From assembly GCF_024529975.1 (NCBI RefSeq), contig NZ_AP024897.1, positions 3,782,001-3,846,000 on the forward strand: a DNA stretch of 64,000 bases, given 5' to 3'. Source of the DNA: Vibrio quintilis (GTDB taxonomy: Bacteria > Pseudomonadota > Gammaproteobacteria > Enterobacterales > Vibrionaceae). Position numbers and translations under genes: made by a program. Positions 51,955 through 60,051 of the stretch are shown here, one piece after another. The notes under the pieces were generated by a model, which saw nothing but the letters and a program-made list of their open reading frames with translations, was not told the DNA's origin and did no database searches. How positions within the stretch are numbered: position 1 is the first letter of the stretch; every line of letters starts with the position of its first letter.

Positions 51955-52881
51955 TCACAAACTAACATTACATTTATCCAAATATTTAAGCTCACTATCA
52001 ACACTTTTATATTCTGGTATAAACTCATATCCTTCTTTCATATTGTTAATATATACCTTGAATTTATATGGTGTTTTTATTGCGTTAATAAAGTTATACC
52101 ATTCTTCTCGACCAAAAAGAACTGGAGGAATCCAATAGGCAATTCCATTAATTAATATTGTTATTTCATTTTTATCATCTTTGGAACTAAATTCATTACC
52201 ATCTTTATCTTTAAAAGTTACGTATGTGTTACCACTATCATTGTCACTTTTAAGATCGCAATTTATAAAGAAGTAATCACCGGAATAATTCATGATATTA
52301 TATTTTGCAATTCCTTCTATATATTTTGAATGCCATTGTGTTATCAGATCATCTGAAGTTATATCAGTTTCTTTTTTTGACTTTGATTCCAAATCATTTT
52401 CAATATATGTCTTATTTTTTACATTATCAACATTACACCCACTTAAGTATTTGAGTATAACTTTAGTACTCATAATTGAAGATATAAAAGTATAATTATG
52501 TTTGTCATTAACAACCACTTTAAATTGTTGGTTAGTCTTTATAGCATTTATAAAATTAACCCATAACAATTGATTAGATTTACCTTCCAATGTTGATGGA
52601 ATATGATATTTATTATCATGGAACAAAACATCAATATTATCTCTATCTGAATAATAGTGATTACCACTAGCATCAGATATTAAAACATTAGTATCTTTAC
52701 CATCTAATGTTCTTTCTTCATCACAGCTTATGCTAAATAAATCACCTTCATTATTTTTTAAGTTATATTCCTGAATTCCATTGTTATAATACTTGGTCCA
52801 TATATTATCAACAGCATAAGCATATGAACCAAAAAAAGCGAAAAAAAATCCAAAAAATAGCAAAAAACACTTAACCTTCAT
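51955..52881 (-). CDS. Putative secreted immunity protein, two tandem domain copies
   Basis: 308 residues, strongly AT-rich. Signal peptide (KCFLLFFGFFFAFFGSYAYA). The mature protein contains the same domain twice (about 30-155 and 185-308): each has a GD-(LF/YF)-x-I-(S/N)-C segment, a DxxGN(H/E) turn, a WxNFINAIKT(N/P) motif and a closing LKYLxxCNV. The two Cys per copy suggest a disulfide, fitting a periplasmic location. Start ATG 52881 overlaps the effector stop by 11 bp and has AGGA upstream. By position it is the immunity protein of the peptidoglycan-attacking effector; not shown experimentally here, and no named family recognised. Confidence 0.72.
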   Translation of the reverse strand: MKVKCFLLFFGFFFAFFGSYAYAVDNIWTKYYNNGIQEYNLKNNEGDLFSISCDEERTLDGKDTNVLISDASGNHYYSDRDNIDVLFHDNKYHIPSTLEGKSNQLLWVNFINAIKTNQQFKVVVNDKHNYTFISSIMSTKVILKYLSGCNVDNVKNKTYIENDLESKSKKETDITSDDLITQWHSKYIEGIAKYNIMNYSGDYFFINCDLKSDNDSGNTYVTFKDKDGNEFSSKDDKNEITILINGIAYWIPPVLFGREEWYNFINAIKTPYKFKVYINNMKEGYEFIPEYKSVDSELKYLDKCNVSL

Positions 52882-55528
52882 ATTTAAATCCTGCTTGATA
52901 GTACTCTCTAATATTATGGGCAATTTCTTTTTTTGTTATTTTTTTATCTTTATTAATATCATGAAATTTATTTTTTTCATATCTTTCATCACCAGACAAA
53001 TAAATAACATCATCATTTGACTTTCTTATGACACTAGGTGTGAAAATAGAAAAATATACATCTTCTAACGTCCATTTACTCGTAGGTACACCAACATATT
53101 TAGCTTGAAGTTTAAAGTATTTTTTCACATAGTCCATTTGCTCTACATGAGTCATTTTTGCTAGCTGTTCTATGGTTGTATCTAGATCTTTCTCAGCTGT
53201 TTTCTTCATAAATTGAATTAATCCAGTGGCTGATGAACCAGGATTTTTCGTGGCAGGATCAAATGATTGTACTGTTTCTAAAGCAATACAAGCTATGATA
53301 TAATTTGGATCAATTTCTAGCTCTTCTCCTACCGAAATTATTTTTTGCTTAAATTCATCAGCAATTTTACTACCAAATTTTTGTTCAACTTTTTTGATCC
53401 AAATAAGTTTATTGGAACTCCTAACATCCATCACCGGCCACCAATGCCAAACTAACGGTCCGAACCCAATTTTAACTTCATCCTGCATCCACACCAGTTG
53501 GTCAATTCGCTCTTTTTCATGCTCGATGATATCTTTCATCAACGCATGTTTGTATTTATCCAGAAAATCATCTAAAAATGATTTCTCTGCCGCTTTCGGA
53601 TACCACTCACTCTCGTGGTATGCCACGATGGATTTAAAACTGTCCCACGGCAGCAAAGCATCTTCAACTTGCGTGAATGCCTGCGCGCCTTCACCACCAC
53701 TGACCAGCCGGGTCACTTCCTGAAATAAAAATGGTGGATCAGGCTTGTCCACAAAACCATCAGAATCTTTATCTTCTATCCATCTCAACTGCTTCACAGA
53801 TTCATCATTCATGAACAGCTTAAAGAAACCTTCAGGTGGCTTGTCTTTTGAAAAAACTTCAAAATGAATCTGAGAGCCGAGCTTGGTAAAATCTTCCCGC
53901 CGGGTATCAACTTTATCGTAACGCCCCAGATAACCGATTGGATCACCGGCACAAACCGTATAGGCTGAACTACTACCCAGCTGATGGAACTGCCCCATTT
54001 CTAGTGGCTTACGTGCCACAACCACATGAATATATTTAGACTCAACACATAACCAGCCAGCATCCAGTACTTTTCCATCTTCTGTTTTGACATCACCATC
54101 GACAAATTTACACCGGGCAAATAAACGTTTTCTACCATTCAGGTTAAATAGTCCATAATGTTGTGTCTTCTGATAAAAGAAACGGGTTCCATGTTTCGCC
54201 GTTGCAATCTTATCGCCAATATTTTTGGTTGCATCAGGATCTGAACGGACTGTCAGTCCATTGCTGAAAACTGTTGCGATCACACCATCAACCATCCAGT
54301 CCGGAGAAACTTCGGTAGTAAATGATGAAAAAATTTCCTTACTGGTCCGACACGCCAGCCAAACCTGAGCACCATTTTTCACTAGTGTGGTATTCGTCCC
54401 TTTATTGTCGATAATTTTTACAGACCAAAATTCATAACCATTCTTAATTACTGGCGAAGTCTCTGTAATTTCGATCACTGTATCCTTATGCAGCTTTTCG
54501 GCATGACCTTCTGTACCAGCCTGTTTACGGACATTTCTATCAGATTTAGTCATCTTGTACTGCCCGGTAATATCATTATCATTTTTAAGCTTAAGAGCAA
54601 AAGCCTTCAATAGATTTCCAGATCCGATAACACCTGATGCTACTGCTATCCATAATTCAGAACCATTCTTTATCAAATCAGTTGATACACCTTTACTATC
54701 AACAATTCTAATTACTCTAAACTCATAACCATCTTTGATTATTTCCGGTTTATCCACCACTTCAAACAATGCACCAGCAGGTAATGTCTCAGCTCTACCT
54801 TTCAGGCCTGCATGCTTACGAACATTTCTGTCCGATTTGGTCATCTTATACTGTCCGGATAGAGTATCTTCTTTCATCGAAAATCTTTTTAATAAATTTT
54901 TCGTTTCTCTGACCGCAATCCAGACATCTTTTCCGGTATCGGCAATTCCCTTTCCATCTCCGGGATTATCGACCACATTAAACTTACGGAATTCATACCC
55001 GTCTTTCACTACCGGCTTTTCATCTGTTTCCTCAATCACCACATCTTTTTCAAGTTTTGCATACTCCCCTTGTTTCCCTGCCTGGGCACGGGCAAACCGG
55101 GTTTTAGTCATGACATAGCGACGCCCCAGCCCTATTGCAACATGTGGTTCACAATGGGGAGCAAGATGTTGATACAGCGAATAAAATGTGAAGGTTTTAT
55201 CGACATCACCCTCTTTATAGTCAGCCTCATGCTCAATCAAACAAAAATCGTTACTGTATGTCAGTTGCTGACCTTTGAATTCTGCCACCTGATAATCTGA
55301 CCCAATCCGGCAGGCGACAATTTTTCCGTCGGCAATTGCTCTGATAGCCTGCTGCCTTTTCAGCCACTTCGCATTATTTTCAGTAAAATGAAGACCACCA
55401 TGCCAGCTTTTATTGTTCGGGTTATAACCAAACTGCCCGGATTTTTCCCTTTTCAGCTGAGTTTCAAGTGATTGTTGATCCGGATACTCTTCTCCGTTGT
55501 CCTTTGTCATCGGAAAAACAAATTTCAT
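52871..55528 (-). CDS. T6SS cargo effector: degenerate M23-like domain, SH3-like repeats, lysozyme-like toxin
   Basis: 885 residues, 15 bp after vgrG. Residues about 40-130 and 525-560 look like the two halves of a LytM/M23 domain (WHGGLHF; YSLYQHL; GDPIGYLGRYDK; GSQIHFEVF), but the metal motif HxxxD reads H43..H47 and HxH reads Q-I-H, so it is probably inactive and may bind glycan. Three SH3-like repeats (about 138-215, 226-300, 322-398; YKMTKSDRNVRK twice) split it. Residues about 705-830 are lysozyme/transglycosylase-like with likely catalytic E751 in IALETVQSF and ATGLIQFM. EF-hand-type loops occur at 586-594 and 857-868. No signal peptide, as expected for T6SS delivery. Confidence 0.8.
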   Translation of the reverse strand: MKFVFPMTKDNGEEYPDQQSLETQLKREKSGQFGYNPNNKSWHGGLHFTENNAKWLKRQQAIRAIADGKIVACRIGSDYQVAEFKGQQLTYSNDFCLIEHEADYKEGDVDKTFTFYSLYQHLAPHCEPHVAIGLGRRYVMTKTRFARAQAGKQGEYAKLEKDVVIEETDEKPVVKDGYEFRKFNVVDNPGDGKGIADTGKDVWIAVRETKNLLKRFSMKEDTLSGQYKMTKSDRNVRKHAGLKGRAETLPAGALFEVVDKPEIIKDGYEFRVIRIVDSKGVSTDLIKNGSELWIAVASGVIGSGNLLKAFALKLKNDNDITGQYKMTKSDRNVRKQAGTEGHAEKLHKDTVIEITETSPVIKNGYEFWSVKIIDNKGTNTTLVKNGAQVWLACRTSKEIFSSFTTEVSPDWMVDGVIATVFSNGLTVRSDPDATKNIGDKIATAKHGTRFFYQKTQHYGLFNLNGRKRLFARCKFVDGDVKTEDGKVLDAGWLCVESKYIHVVVARKPLEMGQFHQLGSSSAYTVCAGDPIGYLGRYDKVDTRREDFTKLGSQIHFEVFSKDKPPEGFFKLFMNDESVKQLRWIEDKDSDGFVDKPDPPFLFQEVTRLVSGGEGAQAFTQVEDALLPWDSFKSIVAYHESEWYPKAAEKSFLDDFLDKYKHALMKDIIEHEKERIDQLVWMQDEVKIGFGPLVWHWWPVMDVRSSNKLIWIKKVEQKFGSKIADEFKQKIISVGEELEIDPNYIIACIALETVQSFDPATKNPGSSATGLIQFMKKTAEKDLDTTIEQLAKMTHVEQMDYVKKYFKLQAKYVGVPTSKWTLEDVYFSIFTPSVIRKSNDDVIYLSGDERYEKNKFHDINKDKKITKKEIAHNIREYYQAGFKYEG

Positions 55529-55543
55529 ATTGCAAAACCCCTG

Positions 55544-57874
55544 TTAACCTGAAAATCCATATGGCACATACTCAGCCTTCTCTTCTTTTTCTTTCTTATT
55601 CTCATCAGTGCCAGCCGCATCACTGCCAGCTGCCTCAGATGCTCCGGACTGGGCTGCAGATGAGGCTGCGCCAGCTGCACTGCTTGCGGCTGAACTGCCG
55701 GAACCACCTGCGCTACTACCGGATGACGAACCACCGCCGCCAGAAGCAGCAGCAGCTGAACCACCACCCGCACCACCGGATGATGAACCACCACCGCCAC
55801 CACCAGCGCCGCCGCCTCCACCACCGCCACCGTTGGTCTGCTCAATCGCACCGCTGCCTGCACTGCCGCCGCCGGAGCCGCTTGGGTCTGCGCCGCCACC
55901 GCCGCCCCCTTTGGCGCTTTTCGGGCCTTTGATGTATTCCAGCTCAGCCGGTAGTTCCGCATCTTCACCGGCATAGCCGCTGCCACTGCCTGCGCTGCCG
56001 CCGGAGTTCAGGCCGATTTTTGCACCTTTAAGCGATACACCGCCCGGATCGACTTTGACGAAACTGCCACCGGCTTTCAGGGTCAGCTCGTTGCCAGCCT
56101 CCAGCACCACGGTTTCACCCGCCTTGATGTGTACTTCTGTGCCGGTTTCATTGACCCACACTTTTCCGGCTTTGATATGCATGTCACCGTCAATCACCAG
56201 GCTCTGATTACCGGTGATTTTCTCGCGGGTTTCTTCTTCCACGGTTAAGTGGCTGTCTTTTTTAATGTGCGTCCAGCGGTTGTTTTCAATCGTCAGATGC
56301 CGGTCGTTTTTCACATGATGAATTTCATCATTCTCGGTGATGAGGTCAGCATCTTTCTGGCCGTGGATAAAGATCTGCTCGCTGCCGGACTGGTCTTCAA
56401 AGCTCAGCTCGTTATAGCCTTCGCCCTGATGGGTTTCAGTGCGTAGTACGGTTTTGGTTTTGTTATCCGGCAATGCATACGGCGCTTTATTGCTGGCGTG
56501 ATAGGTTCTGCCGGTCACAATCGGCTGGTCCGGATCGCCGTTGAGGAAGGAGACAATCACTTCATGCCCGATCCGCGGGATCATCACCGTGCCGTATTGC
56601 GGCCCCGCCCAACCCTGCGACACCCGGATCCAGCACGAGCTTTTATCATCGGTGTTGCTGTATCTGTCCCACGGAAAATGCAGTTTCACCCGGCCAAATT
56701 CATCACAGTAAATCTCTTCACCATCCGGGCCAACCACAGTCGCGACACACGGGCCATCGACCTGAGGTTTCGGCTGTGGCATCGCCCGCCAGACTTTATC
56801 ACCGGTGATCAGTTTAAACTGGTTGGCGTAAGTGGTGGCACCGGCGCTGCTGCCTTCTTCCAGCGCCTGCGGCTGGCTGCCCTGATGGCTTGAGCAGACC
56901 ACAATCCAGTCCCGGTTCATCGCCGGGTCAAAGTGGTCACCGACATAAAAATGCAGCCCGGCCTGAAGCCGTGGCTGGTCACTTTTGCCGGTCGCGGTGT
57001 GATATTCCCGCCGCAGGGCATCGAGGCGGATTTGGGTATACGCTTTGCCGTTGCCGTCGTCTTTAAACCGGCCGGGATGGTCGAAGTATTCATAGGTTTC
57101 CAGCTGGTTGATATTCACCGCTTCAACCGTCTGCTTAAAGCTGTAGCCGGGCTTTTTAAAGCTGTAATCCTGCATCTGAATCTTGTTGGATTCAGACTGA
57201 TAATGCTCAGACAGCGACGAAATATAAGGTAAATCACTGCTGCCACCGGAGAGGTTGTTATACAGCACCGGTTCATCACGGGTCGGGAAACCTTCCGGAT
57301 CATCGGTCAGCAGCAGAATATGTTTGTCCGCCTGATGGATAAAGGTGTACATGATCCCTTCTTCAGCCGCCAGCCGGTGGAAGAATTCCAGATCACTCTC
57401 GCGGTACTGAACGCAGAATTCACGTTTAGCGCAGGTACGTTTGATGCCATCAATGTAGTCATTGATCTCCATCTCTTTCATCAGGATAGAAAGGATTTCC
57501 GGCACGGTTAAATCCTGAAAACTGCGGCTGTTGCGGCGCAGTGCTAAGCGCTCTAAAGACGGCACCAGCGTCAGGGAATAGAACGAGTGATGATGGCCGG
57601 TATCGCCCCGGCTGAAGTTACGGATAATACCGTGCACCCGCTGGAGCACAAAACCATCGCGGATCACTTCCAGCAACGCGGTGTGGTCCACCATCTGCAC
57701 CGCCGTCAGCCCCGCGCTGCGACTGGCAATATTGATATGATAACGATACCCGTACACCGGATTACCCAGTCCGTCTGCTCCGGCAGAAATGGCATCGGTG
57801 CCCTGAAAATCACGCACGACCAGCGTGTCATCTTCCACCCCGTCGATGGTAAGACGAAAACCTAACCCAGACAT
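55544..57874 (-). CDS. vgrG: VgrG type VI secretion spike protein with Gly/Ser/Ala-rich C-terminal tail
   Basis: 776 residues. A gp27-like base (about 1-350, with KREFCVQYRESDLEFFHRLAAEEG), the gp5 OB-fold (FGRVKLHFPWDRYS, WIRVSQGWAGPQYG), and a beta-helix spike (about 490-620, repeated HLTVE/MHIKAG segments) are clear. From about residue 624 a 153-residue tail follows, largely Gly, Ser and Ala with runs of up to eight Gly, ending in an acidic-basic DENKKEKEEKAEYVPYGFSG. The tail is not a known enzymatic extension and may connect to cargo. First gene of a leftward vgrG-effector-immunity operon; no hcp, PAAR or structural T6SS genes are in the window, so this is an orphan vgrG cluster. Confidence 0.95.
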   Translation of the reverse strand: MSGLGFRLTIDGVEDDTLVVRDFQGTDAISAGADGLGNPVYGYRYHINIASRSAGLTAVQMVDHTALLEVIRDGFVLQRVHGIIRNFSRGDTGHHHSFYSLTLVPSLERLALRRNSRSFQDLTVPEILSILMKEMEINDYIDGIKRTCAKREFCVQYRESDLEFFHRLAAEEGIMYTFIHQADKHILLLTDDPEGFPTRDEPVLYNNLSGGSSDLPYISSLSEHYQSESNKIQMQDYSFKKPGYSFKQTVEAVNINQLETYEYFDHPGRFKDDGNGKAYTQIRLDALRREYHTATGKSDQPRLQAGLHFYVGDHFDPAMNRDWIVVCSSHQGSQPQALEEGSSAGATTYANQFKLITGDKVWRAMPQPKPQVDGPCVATVVGPDGEEIYCDEFGRVKLHFPWDRYSNTDDKSSCWIRVSQGWAGPQYGTVMIPRIGHEVIVSFLNGDPDQPIVTGRTYHASNKAPYALPDNKTKTVLRTETHQGEGYNELSFEDQSGSEQIFIHGQKDADLITENDEIHHVKNDRHLTIENNRWTHIKKDSHLTVEEETREKITGNQSLVIDGDMHIKAGKVWVNETGTEVHIKAGETVVLEAGNELTLKAGGSFVKVDPGGVSLKGAKIGLNSGGSAGSGSGYAGEDAELPAELEYIKGPKSAKGGGGGGADPSGSGGGSAGSGAIEQTNGGGGGGGGAGGGGGGSSSGGAGGGSAAAASGGGGSSSGSSAGGSGSSAASSAAGAASSAAQSGASEAAGSDAAGTDENKKEKEEKAEYVPYGFSG

Positions 57875-58215
57875 AATTGATTACCTTATTTCTTAAGATT
57901 CTTGTTATTTAGCTGAACCAGCTGTCACCGGGCGCACTGAAACGGCGGTATACAGGCCACCCGAATATGATTGTTATACGTAAATTACCTGAAAAACAAT
58001 GTTCAAATTGCTTACGTATAACGGCAGAAGACTATGATACTGTTTCATATTTGTTCGCACACGGGCATTGAGAAAAAAGCGGCTAACGGAACAACAAAAA
58101 AGTGATGTTAATTCCATTTATTGGTGTGTTTTTTTGTTATTTCAAGATGAATCAATAGAGCTGGTTGTTTAATGAACAATCCAGAGCAACAGAATAAGGG
58201 GATGACGACATAATA
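57875..58215. promoter_or_regulatory. vgrG upstream region with an 11-bp inverted repeat
   Basis: No gene. GTTATACGTAA (57973-57983) and TTACGTATAAC (58012-58022) form a perfect 11-bp inverted repeat with a 28-nt spacer, about 100 bp before the vgrG start. It could be an operator for a dimeric regulator or a transcript hairpin. The remainder is A/T-rich. Confidence 0.45.
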
Positions 58216-58244
58216 AAACACCTGAATCAACGATTCAGGTGTCA
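58216..58244 (-). terminator. Rho-independent terminator after metJ
   Basis: ACACCTGAATC/GATTCAGGTGT stem (58218-58228, 58232-58242), AAC loop, followed on the minus strand by TTTTATT. Confidence 0.85.
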
Positions 58245-58276
58245 GCATTCAGAAAGGAAATCAGGTAAAGCGGAAA

Positions 58277-58603
58277 TCAGCACTCTTCTTCGTCATAGGC
58301 TTCAAACTCAATGCCCATCGCGGTCATGATTGCTTTCGCTTCTGCGGGAATATCATCCGGACGGTCTTTTCTCAGATCCTCATCCGTTGGCAGCGGCTGC
58401 CCGGTATACGCATGCAGAAAGGCTTCACACAAGAGCTCACTGTTGGTCGCATGGCGCAGATTATTAATCTGCCGGCGGGTCCGTTCATCGGTGAGTACTT
58501 TCAGCACTTTCAACGGAATCGACACCGTGATTTTCTTCACCTGCTCGCTCTTTTTTCCGTGTTCCGCATAAGGACTGATATATTCACCATTCCAGTCTGC
58601 CAT
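58277..58603 (-). CDS. metJ: Methionine repressor MetJ
   Basis: Ribbon-helix-helix repressor that uses S-adenosylmethionine as corepressor. 108 residues, very close to E. coli Met[21 protein letters not shown], the DNA-contacting beta-strand [15 protein letters not shown], and [23 protein letters not shown]. Start ATG 58603 follows GAGGA. Divergent from metB with Met boxes between. Confidence 0.97.
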   Translation of the reverse strand: MADWNGEYISPYAEHGKKSEQVKKITVSIPLKVLKVLTDERTRRQINNLRHATNSELLCEAFLHAYTGQPLPTDEDLRKDRPDDIPAEAKAIMTAMGIEFEAYDEEEC

Positions 58604-58763
58604 CACTTATCCTCATTTCTGTCTTGCTGATACCCGTGATAAAGCAGTAACGCTGGTTTCTTTCAGGTATCGTATCAATCATTGTCCCCGTAAAGTATAG
58701 GGAATTACATGCTCAGGCATATCGCCGAGCCAACATTCTAGCTTTATTTACTGCTACAAGCAA

Positions 58764-58803
58764 AGACATATAGCCATCTGGATGTATTGACGTCTCAATG
58801 TCA
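58764..58803. promoter_or_regulatory. MetJ operator: tandem Met boxes between metJ and metB
   Basis: Five consecutive 8-bp units run from 58764 to 58803. Against consensus AGACGTCT they match at 6, 6, 5, 7 and 4 positions; the best is TGACGTCT (58788-58795). Tandem arrays of two to five such boxes are the known MetJ operator form, here positioned to repress metBL and possibly metJ itself. Confidence 0.8.
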
Positions 58804-58884
58804 TATCAGTAAAGTATGCAGACATCACAATAAACCACTATGATGCCTTGATAAGCAGCTTTCACGAAAAGAAAGGAATCCGCT

Positions 58885-60051
58885 ATGAGCACACGCAAGC
58901 CAGCCACCATTGCAGTCCGGACCGGCATTGAGTCTGACACCCAATACCATGCTGTTGTTCCGCCAATTTATCTCTCAACCAATTATGGGTTTCCGGCTTT
59001 TGGCGAAGTCCCGGAATATGATTATACCCGTTCAGGTAATCCGAACCGCGGACTGCTGGAACAGGCACTGTATGAGCTGGAAGGCGGTCAGGGTGCAGTG
59101 ATTACGAACTGCGGTACCGCCGCTTTGAATTTATGGGTATCCGCATTTCTCAACCCCGGAGAGCTGTTAATTGCGCCGCATGATTGTTATGGCGGCACCT
59201 ACCGGCTGTTCCATAACCGGGCACTGAAAGGTGATTTTAAGGTGAAGTTTGTTGATCTGTGTGACGAAGCGGCACTTGAGGAAGCTATCGCACTCAAACC
59301 CAAACTGATTTTGCTGGAAACCCCTTCCAATCCGCTGGTCAGGGTTGTGGATATCGAAAAAGTCTGCCGGAAGGCAGACGCTGTGGGTGCCATGGTCGCG
59401 GTGGATAATACCTTCCTGTCACCGGTATACCAGCAACCTATCTCTCTTGGCGCAGACTTTGTGATTCACTCCACCACCAAATATATCAATGGTCACTCTG
59501 ATGTGCTGGGTGGCGTGATTATCAGTAAAACTGCGGAGGATGCAGAAACGCTCGCCTGGTGGGCAAACTGTATCGGCGCTTCCGGCACACCATTTGACAG
59601 CTATTTAACTCTCCGGGGCATCCGGACACTGGGTGCGCGGATGCGTAGTCATGAAGAAAATTCACAAAAAATTCTCAGCTATCTTCTGTCGCACAAGATG
59701 GTCGGAACAGTGTATCATCCAAGCTTACCGACGCATCCGGGACATGAAATTGCGAAAAAGCAACAAAAAGGCTTTGGTTCAATGCTAAGCTTCGAGTTTG
59801 CTGGCAGTTACGCCCGGTTACAGAAGTTCGTCAGCCAACTGCAACTGTTCTCACTGGCAGAATCATTGGGTGGCGTTGAAAGCCTGATTTGTCATCCGGC
59901 ATCGATGACTCACCGGGCCATGGATGATGAAGCACTGGTGAACGCAGGTATCTCACAGCAATTATTGCGTTTATCAGTCGGCCTTGAGGATGCCGATGAC
60001 CTGATCGCCGATCTGGAACAGGCCTTTACCCACGCGCAGGAGGAAAATTAA
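58885..60051 (+). CDS. metB: Cystathionine gamma-synthase
   Basis: PLP enzyme joining O-succinylhomoserine and cysteine to cystathionine. 388 residues, with the PLP Lys in IHSTTKYINGHSDVLGG, and YDYTRSGNPNRGLLEQAL near the N-terminus. Start ATG 58885 follows AAAGGAA. Its last base overlaps the metL start (TAATG), so metBL is translationally coupled. Confidence 0.96.
   Translation: MSTRKPATIAVRTGIESDTQYHAVVPPIYLSTNYGFPAFGEVPEYDYTRSGNPNRGLLEQALYELEGGQGAVITNCGTAALNLWVSAFLNPGELLIAPHDCYGGTYRLFHNRALKGDFKVKFVDLCDEAALEEAIALKPKLILLETPSNPLVRVVDIEKVCRKADAVGAMVAVDNTFLSPVYQQPISLGADFVIHSTTKYINGHSDVLGGVIISKTAEDAETLAWWANCIGASGTPFDSYLTLRGIRTLGARMRSHEENSQKILSYLLSHKMVGTVYHPSLPTHPGHEIAKKQQKGFGSMLSFEFAGSYARLQKFVSQLQLFSLAESLGGVESLICHPASMTHRAMDDEALVNAGISQQLLRLSVGLEDADDLIADLEQAFTHAQEEN

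Noticed and set aside
55608..55976. Pro/Ala-rich plus-strand frame opposite the vgrG tail
   Set aside because: It is the antisense shadow of the Gly/Ser/Ala codons of vgrG (GGC/GCC give Pro/Ala on the other strand); no ribosome binding site and no family features.
52871..57874. Prophage origin for the VgrG/lysozyme genes
   Set aside because: VgrG and lysozymes resemble phage tail parts, but no capsid, tail tube, terminase or integrase gene is present, and the vgrG-effector-immunity order is typical of T6SS clusters.
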